Below, in pieces: positions 56,930 to 64,000 of a DNA stretch of 64,000 nucleotides (position 1 is the stretch's first letter; every line of letters begins with the position of its first letter). The stretch lies in assembly GCA_015680685.1 (NCBI GenBank), contig MNCI01034664.1:70186-134185 (forward strand), given 5' to 3'. This DNA is from Gnetum montanum. Lineage: Eukaryota > Streptophyta > Gnetopsida > Gnetales > Gnetaceae. The position numbers were made by a program, and so were the translations under genes. The notes beneath the pieces are model-generated. The model ran no database searches. It saw only the letters and a list, made by a program, of their open reading frames with translations, and had not been told where the DNA came from.

Positions 56930-59215
56930 TATGTCTCCTTCTTTTTACAAGAGTGTTTCACCGCCTAGGTCCGATACAGGGAACAATCAGAGGCGTAGTA
57001 CACATGATAATCTGCCAGTCCCTCAATAGTTTCATGTGGTATATGTTCATCCCAATGAGTATATACCAAACTTTACCTTTATCCTCCACCAGGATGAACA
57101 ACTATGTTGAAGTGATTTAGAAGATAACATAGTGTTACCTCCCAATCGCTCAGTCCTGGGCATGCTTCTTTGTGATCTCACATGAATTGGCATGCAGCAC
57201 TTACAAGCAAAGTACATTGTGCATGATCATGAATCGAGAGAGTATCGACCCATAGAGGCACAACGTCAAAGGGATCTACAACAGGAGAGATTTCATGAAT
57301 CCATGAAGGGGAAGTCATCTCAGAATGTCCCGCATGTCATAAGTGAAATGATGTTCCTTCCATTGACTTTGGTTAAGAGGTTGTGTATCAGAACCTTCAT
57401 TCAACCATCCATAACCTAGGTTCTAATACCAATGGACACAAAGGATCCGAAAAAGGAACACACATGCATGATAAAGATGGACATGCTGATTGTAACTGCG
57501 AGCGAGGCCACGACCACCGAAGAGAAGGAAGTAGGAATCATCATGGTGATGGTCCTCCTTCTTCTTTACCTTCATCATCTCCTTCACCCTCTCCTTCAGG
57601 ATTTAGATGAAGTCATAAAGGAAAAGACCATGAGGATAAAGGTAGGCAAGGTGGGATTCATACACAAAACAGTCAGGAAAGGGAACGAGGGCATTTTAGA
57701 GAATCACAACATAGAAGAAGGGAAAGTAGGGAACCACATAGGCATCATAGATGCCTGATGAGATGCGGATTACACAAGCCGCGATATCATGTACGCGATA
57801 TCGCGGCCGACGCGATATCGCGTCGTTCCTTGCGATATCGCGTACGCGATATCACGGTCCATCGCCAAATCTATAAATAAGAGGAGGCACTTCCCTCATT
57901 CCACATCCTAGGCGTAAAGTAGCGAAGCTCTGGCGGATTGATCACCCCAGAGATAGAATATTTTCCATGTGCCCGTAGTAGGAGTCCCCTAAGTGAACAG
58001 TTCTTTATTCAAGCAGCTTTGTACTTGAACACAAGTTGTGTATGGCAATAAAGATGAGCTNGAAGCAGCTGATTCCTTGACTAGCTGTACACATCCGTAG
58101 ATGCTCGTAATCAAGTCGTACTTGTCCCACGTTCTAGGAGGAAAGGGTGAGAGAAACTAATCGCNGTTACATGTGTTAATCCCAGTAACAATTAGTGTTT
58201 GGTAGCCACAGTTGCACAATTCAGGGTGTGTACGGCAAGTGGGAATAGATGCTGACGCTAGGACTTAGTGCTGTAGTTAGAGTTAGTTTTAGTTTCTCAA
58301 CCCTTCACCGTTTAGCATAGGAGATAAACCGTAAAATACCAAAAAAATCATATACCTCGAACTTACTTAACCATACACCGTGACAACAACAAGTAAGTCT
58401 GGGAAGACAACGAACGATTAACCCCAAGTGTTCCATGGGGCGTTTAGGCATTTAGTCTAGGAGTTCGACCGGATCGCGCGTGCGACACTCATTTTGTATG
58501 GTTGAGTGTAGGGGTACCTCGCCACTCATCAACGCCATAGACAGTACGATCACGATGAACCCCTACTTTCCACCTAAATTATGCTAGACATAACTGAGGC
58601 TGTTAGAGTTCCAACAAGGCACCAAAAAGATAGTAGGATCAAGTGATTAGACATGAACAATATCCCACGATTTGAAGGGGGATACAACGTTAATCCTCAA
58701 AATCATCTACAAGCATTTCATGATGCATGTGCCTTACAAAATATAGAAAATGAATGGTAAAAACTAAAGTTGTTCCCATGGACACTAGTCAAAGAAGCAA
58801 AGAGCTAGTACTGGTCCTTAGAACCTAAATCCATTCATAGGTGGAGTACCATGTTAGAATTGTTCAACGATAAGTATCAGATGTACTCCCAAGTGTCTAA
58901 CCTATGTAAGAAAATCCAAGGATGGAAACAAGGTGGACATGAACCCTTGGATGCTACCATGGGCTAATATTATGCACTGTTACATTGTTTTCCTGGCCAT
59001 GGTTACTCACAAAGGAATCAAATACGCCATCTCGTAGATGGGCTTAGGCATGAAACACGAAGAACCCTTGGGACTTATGCCCAAGAAAGACTATTCAAGC
59101 CTAGGGCCCATCAAGTACAGAGATTATTGGAACAAGTTGCTAAAGAGGAAGGTGAGCTAAGGAAAAGAGAGAGTGTGGAGGAATTTAACAGAGATCCTTT
59201 CCTCTGAAAGAAGGG
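56930..59215 (+). pseudogene. Athila-like gag interrupted by a solo LTR
   Basis: MSPSFYKSVSPPRSDTGN-like start at about 56932, then short frames (57192-57419, 57383-57610, 57432-57758) corresponding to the basic segment of the 43 kb copy. The solo LTR 57756-58531 interrupts at IGIIDA. After it the capsid core resumes (LDMNNIPRFEGGYNVNPQNH, LKLFPWTLVKEAK, GLRHETRRTLGTYAQ) to about 59215. There are several stops in both halves. Confidence 0.78.
57756..58531 (+). repeat. Solo LTR nested in gag, carrying the intact GATATC palindrome array
   Basis: 776 bp, TGATGAGATG to CTCATCA, with no internal region. It is flanked by ATGCC (57751-57755) and ACGCC (58532-58536), a 5-bp target duplication with one mismatch. 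Removing it restores colinearity with the 43.7 kb gag. Five GATATC words lie in 57783-57853, including the perfect 20-bp palindrome GATATCGCGTACGCGATATC at 57834-57853. TATAAATA is at 57872-57879. Undetermined bases lie at 58061 and 58165. Confidence 0.88.
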
Positions 59216-59224
59216 AGTAAGATT

Positions 59225-59665
59225 TTGGATGAAGAAGAGTCACCACTCAAAGAGATAGTGAATAGGAAAAATTTTCCTATTCAAAAATTGGCATCGGAAG
59301 TATCGGCAAAGATAGACCAAATGTGGGACTCCCTAGATAATAGATTTCAAACTGTTCTCAAAATAGTAGAGGAGTCTAGAAAGCAAGGTAGTGATCAAGA
59401 AAGGAGAAAAAAGAGAGAAGCTGAATATGCACGTAACAAGGGTAAGGGAAAAGTTGCCATCATCGAAGAGGTTGTGGATTTGGATACAGACAATGATAGT
59501 GAATGCGAGATATGCCAATATGACCATCCTAAGGGATGTTGCCCTATAATCTCACATCTGCAAGAGTCTAGGGTGTATGCACTCAACCCACGATTAAAGA
59601 GAAGGAAAACACCCCGAGGTTACCTTATCCTCAAGGTAACCGAAGATAGTTTCACCAACCCTTAA
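59225..59665 (+). pseudogene. Athila-like gag zinc-knuckle region
   Basis: An open 146-residue frame with a coiled-coil-like stretch (SAKIDQMWDSLDNRFQTVLK), a Lys/Arg-rich block and the zinc knuckle CEICQYDHPKGCC (59504-59542), followed by ISHLQESRVYALNPRLKRRK. The knuckle spacing is C-X2-C-X3-H-X3/4-C, slightly shorter than the usual CX2CX4HX4C. It would bind element RNA. Confidence 0.65.
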
Positions 59666-60179
59666 CATATTATCCAAGTGGAACTCCATCACAACCAACT
59701 AAGCAGCATCAACAATGGTAGCACCCACAATCATGGGGAATGCCACCACCACAATAATAGTATCCTTACCATCAACATGACCTGTATGGATATTATGGGC
59801 AGCAGCTGATCTCTCCATGTGACTCTATTGGTCATATCACTCCTCAACCTCACTACCAAGCCCGTGAGTACTATAGGACTTCTTCTCCTAGGGGTGATGT
59901 TCCACAAACATACTATCCTTGTCATCCAGCTGCATCTCTTCCACCCATATCTCCATTACCACTTGCTCCAGCTATGTAGGGTGAGCATCCTATCTAGCCG
60001 CAGCAACGTAATGCTACGAGGGCTGTTAACTCTCAATATACTGTTGGTTCTGACAACCACATGAAGAAAAGACCTTTCTTTAGAACCAATAGTCTGACTA
60101 AGTTCTTGCAATCACAAGCGGTTGATTCTTCAAATGCCTCACCATCACTTGAAACTTTGGAACTCCCTTCAACCTAAAA

Positions 60180-60640
60180 ACTACACTAAATGCACATAGT
60201 CATGTTGACTCATGCCGTCACTGATTGGATAAAGGATGGCCATCTTCCTAGGAAATTCTCTGATCCTAGGAGTCCTCTAATATATCTATAGATCGCTAGG
60301 AATGAGTTGTGCAAAGCTCTTTTGGATTCAGGTTTTGGTATCAACTTAATGTCTCAAGAAATGTACAAAGCTTGGAACCTGCCTCCACTAAAAAAAGTAA
60401 CATTTGTTTAGAGCTTGCTGACTAGTCCATCACTGTCCCATTAGGACTAGTGGAGGACATTGTTGCCACTATTTGTGGATGGCCATATCTAGCCGATTTC
60501 CTAGTAATTCAAGTGAACAACAGTAAGGGGGACTTCCCAATCATAATGGAAAGATCATGGCTAAGCACAATTGACACATGCCTAGGAATCCGCGATCTTT
60601 CCCTATAAATATCAAAGGAAAATACATTTGGAAAGATCGA
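60180..60640 (+). pseudogene. Athila-like aspartic protease, broken
   Basis: CKALLDSGFGINLMSQEMYKAWNLPP near 60310-60390, with the DSG active site; then ADFLVIQVNNSKGDFPIIMERSWLSTI near 60500-60575. GRAWL of the sister copy reads ERSWL here. A frameshift near 60400 and a stop near 60607 break it. Confidence 0.7.
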
Positions 60641-60839
60641 GAAGAAGAAAGTTCCATGCATTGCATACAGTGACACAGGGTGTAATTGTGTGTAGAAGTC
60701 ATGATTTATACAACGTTTAACATTGCCTGCATGCAATTAGTGTGCACAAGTGACTAATATACAAAGATGCCTATATGTAGTAGCCACAAGACAAGAAGAC
60801 ATCAAGTGGTTGATAGTTGGTCAAGAGAGTAGTTCAACT

Positions 60840-61900
60840 ATATGCATGGAACCAACTGAGGGTTTGACTTACGCTTACATCGATAGCATAGACACGTTAG
60901 AGCAAGTTCATTGCCAACTTCCAAGTCTTGACCTTGAAAATATCAATTGGGGGAAGTTGGAAATCCTTGATAAGTTTAAGTAGGAGCCCCTTGAGTTAAA
61001 ACCATTGCCCACCGATATGGACTACACGTTTCTCAAGAATGGAAAACCAATAATTATTAACGCTAAGCTTGCTCCCCAACAAAAAAAGAGATTGCTAAAG
61101 GTAATAAATAAATGGTCAAAAGCCTTTGCTTGGTCATATCCTGAATTAACAAGAATAGATCCTAGGATATGCCAACATAGAATTTAGACCAACCCCTCCA
61201 TGAAGCCTCGAAGATAACTGCAGAGGCAACTTAACCCAAAGCTTAAGCAAGTGGTTAAGGAAGAAATCGAATAGCTTCTAAAAGCTGGGTTCATATACCC
61301 CATTGCTGATAGTGAATGGATTAGTCCCTTAGTTATTGTGCCCAAAAAAGGAGGTAAATGGAGGGTGTGCATAGATTTTAGGCTACTAAATATGGAAACA
61401 TTCAAAGACCACTTTCCATTGCCATTCGTTGACCAAGTCTTAGACACCATTACAGGGTATCACTACTGTAGTTTTCTTGATGGGTACATGGGAATAACAA
61501 AATATAAATAGCCCTAGAAGACCAAGCCAAGACTACGTTCACTAGTCCTTGGGGAAAATTTGCATACAAACAGATGTTGTTTGGCTTGTGCAATGCCCCT
61601 GCAATGTTTTAACGATTAGTTCTAAGCATATTCTAGCAGTAGATAGGAAACAGTGTGAAGGTCTTCATGGACGACTTCTCCACCTCCAAAGCAAACTTTG
61701 ATCAAGCCTTGGATCGATTAGAATAAGTGCTAAAATGATGTGTAGAAACCAACTTAAGGCTCAACTGGCAAAAAAGCCATTTAATGGTCCAAGAAGGCAT
61801 TGTACTAAGGCATAAGATCTCACGAATAGGGATAGAGGTAGACCCCGAAAAGATCAAAGTTATCTAAGGAATTACTCGGCAACCTGAAACTATAAAAGAT
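60840..61900 (+). pseudogene. Athila-like reverse transcriptase, motif FMDDFS kept
   Basis: Frames give KAFAWSYPELTRIDPRICQHRI, WISPLVIVPKKGGKWRVCIDFRLLNMETFKDHFPLPFVDQVLDTI, ALEDQAKTTFTSPWGKFAYKQMLFGLCNAP and VFMDDFSTS (61661-61687). The two catalytic Asp are intact, unlike the copy at 46.8 kb. Stops at about 61187, 61273, 61609 and 61863 break the frame. Confidence 0.78.
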
Positions 61901-61929
61901 ATTCGATCATTCCTTGGACATACTAGCTA

Positions 61930-62465
61930 TTGTAGATGCTTTATTGAGAACTTTTCAAAGGTTGCAAAACCATTGGTTGAACTAACAAAAAAGGATGTAC
62001 CTTTCGAATGGACCAAGGAATGTGAATTAGCTTTCCAAACTTTAAAATAGAAGCTTGTAGAAACACCCATTCTACAAGCTCTTGACTGATCCAAACCATT
62101 CCATATAATGACTGATGCATCCAACTATGCTTTAGGAGCCGTACTTACATAGTTAGTTGGCCAAAAATGTCCTTATTACATCCATTGTGCAAGTAGGAGT
62201 ATTGCTGGTGCACAACTTAACTACACTACAATAGAAAAGGAATTAATGGTTGTAGTATTTGCACTAGAAAAATTTAGGCACTATGTATTGGGCTATAAGG
62301 TATTTATACCCATGGATCATAGAGAAATATGGTTCCTAATGAATAAACCAATGGTGAGCCCTCGCATTATATGATGGCTTGTAATTTTACAAGAGTTTGA
62401 TGTTACAATGATTGATCGTAAATGCACCGAGAATGTTGTTCCTGATCATTTATCTTGGTTGCAAT
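61930..62465 (+). pseudogene. Athila-like RNase H
   Basis: MTDASNYALGAVLT, YIHCASRSIAGAQLNYTTIEKELMVVVFALEKFRHYVLGYKVFIPMDHREIWFLMNKPMVSPRII and ENVVPDHLSWLQW. Catalytic Asp/Glu/Asp are present, and the His of the usual VxTDH site is retained. Stops near 62050, 62150 and 62373. Confidence 0.75.
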
Positions 62466-62605
62466 GGGACAACAAAGAGGATGAGTATCCAATTTCTGAT
62501 CATTTCCTTGATGAACTCCTCTTTGCAGGTGTAGTAACTAATCAATTGACCACGGAGACAAACTGATATAGTAGTATTCTCACCTATCTCCTTACACAAC
62601 AAACA

Positions 62606-64000
62606 CCACAAGAGTAGATGCTTGTTTTGATATAGACAACCTTGCTTCCTATTTCGAATTGCCTCCTACCATCTTAGTTGTGGGGGAGACAGCCACCAAT
62701 GCTAACCATTCAAAGCCCTTAGTTCTTCTTATATTTTTTGTTTTACACTTTTTTTTGCACATCTTTTCAATTTTACTTATTTTTATTTTACACCATCGTT
62801 CACATTCTTACTATTTCTTTATTTGATTTACTTCCATTAGTCATACAATAAGTGCTCATGATGGTGAATTGTACTATAATAATGTTGATTGCTAATGTTT
62901 GGTTTTTACCTTTAAATTTTGATGTTGACACTAAGATATGGTTCTTTTGATAAAACATGCAATGAGTCCACGTCATCCATTCATCCACTCAACTCCATGG
63001 TCTCCCTTGGCTTTGGAGGTGTACTGTCCCTTTTTTCTAAGTAAACTTATTAATAAATTGGTGGCTTTGTATTCTTCAAACTAAGGAAAGACTCAATGGT
63101 TGAAAAGGGTGTGACTTCAAGGGGATTTAACGCATTTGTGCTGATTATTCTCCTGGGAACTTGGATGTTTTTAATACAATCTTCTGCCATTATAATGTTA
63201 GCCAATTATTAGGAAGTTGATTGAATAAAAATACGTCTTTGCATGGTGTGGTTCTCATGCAAAAAAAAAAAAAAAAACTGGTGATAATTCAAAGCACACC
63301 CCTTAGACATAATAAAAACACTAGGCTACAAGCACTAGTTATGGAACTAGAAAGACATGTTACCCATGCTTGAAGGTTCCCTCTAACTAAGGCCCTGTCT
63401 TGCTTCCTGCTTCTCCATCTTGATCTCCTTGGAATGGTGGTCACTTTTCATGGAAACATTCTTGTTACTTCAAGAGGATGGATTGGTCAAGTGTGTCAAT
63501 GTGAAGTCACTGGATGTGGTTAGTTTGAATTCGGATTTGGAATGAGTTCTACTCAATCACCTTAACCATAAAATACACAAGGGACTTTACACAACCTTGC
63601 TCTTGGGATTCCATTCCATTTTCTCCTCTCCTTCCGCATTTCTAAACATTTTCCACATCATTGCTAATTTTATCATTAGTCTATATCTTGGTTGACACAT
63701 TGTTAGTCTTTGGTAAAGTCTTGTGGGTAAGTATTTAACCATCGTTTCCATATATCATTCCTAGAGCCTATGGACTCTTTGGTTTGTGGGTGGTTTGTCA
63801 AGGCATAAGGGCATGGGCCTACTTTGGGGAGGATCCACTGGCATTCCTTTATGGTGCAATTGTTAAATTCTTTTCCTTCAACATTTCTTGCAATCAGCAA
63901 TTTCTCATTTCATCCCCATCCATGACATCCATTTTATTGGCGTCGTCATTATTATTTTTCCCATCTTTCTTGTTCCTTCTATTTTTAACATCTTATTGCT
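62606..64000 (+). other. 3' non-coding region of the third element, joined directly to the RNase H end
   Basis: After ACACAACAAACACCACAAGAG (about 62595-62612) the sequence jumps to what corresponds to about 48935 in the sister element (GATATAGACAACCTTGCTTCC against GGGACGACCCTGCTCACT). The rest is colinear with 49000-50300. An A-run of 18 (63259-63276) stands where the sister has (GAA)n. Confidence 0.7.

Larger units (their letters stand above)
55952..64000 (+). mobile_element. Third Athila-like element (3' end beyond the window), integrase deleted, with a nested solo LTR
   Basis: 5' LTR 55952-56787, decayed PBS, gag split by a solo LTR, protease, RT, RNase H, then a junction at about 62612 straight into the 3' non-coding region. 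It is colinear with 41883-50300 except for the missing integrase and the inserted LTR. Many stops and frameshifts. The 3' LTR is not in the window. Confidence 0.85.

Overview
The window is nuclear DNA from a plant with a large, repeat-rich genome. Evidence: one intron-containing host gene of the plant BOI/BRG RING E3 ligase family (14133-15510), plant-type Ty3/gypsy elements of the Athila and Tat groups, L1-type and RTE-type LINEs, and tRNA-derived SINEs. The species cannot be read from the sequence. A gymnosperm or other large-genome vascular plant fits, but that is inference. Two undetermined bases (58061, 58165) show it is an assembly product.

Layout. 1-600: fragment of a Tat-like gag/protease spacer (+). 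1.9-2.1 kb: SINE-like repeat (-). 2.15-5.16 kb: 5' end of an Athila-like element on the minus strand (LTR 4301-5163, PBS, broken gag). 5.2-6.0 kb: minus-strand LINE fragment. 6.6-11.93 kb: nearly full-length but dead L1-type LINE (+). 12-16.1 kb: a GC-richer low-copy island holding the BOI-like gene, whose upstream 2 kb is full of microsatellites. 16.2-21.8 kb: AT-rich, gene-poor DNA with minisatellites and direct repeats. 21.8-39.5 kb: an RTE-type LINE split by a 16.2 kb Tat-lineage retrotransposon (22651-38805, minus strand, 5-bp target duplication AAATA). 39.5-41.9 kb: SINE cluster. 41883-51804: Athila-like element with both LTRs. 51.8-54.4 kb: 3' end of another Athila-like element. 54.4-55.5 kb: another minus-strand LTR. 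55952 to the window end: third Athila-like element, interrupted by a solo LTR (57756-58531) and lacking its integrase.

Most notable: inside the Tat element, between protease and reverse transcriptase, the opposite (+) strand carries a degenerate multi-exon gene (29912-32531). Its three GT-AG introns all keep the reading frame. Short repeats on both sides of it form 4-5 bp stems with a constant 6-nt loop and compensatory stem changes. The LTRs of both gypsy groups carry arrays of palindromes (GATATC-type in Athila-like U3 regions, GCTACGCTA/TAGCGTAGC-type in the Tat LTR). These, rather than the proteins, are the least ordinary content here.

Apart from the BOI-like gene, every protein-coding segment is interrupted by stops or frameshifts, so the transposons are annotated as broken copies.
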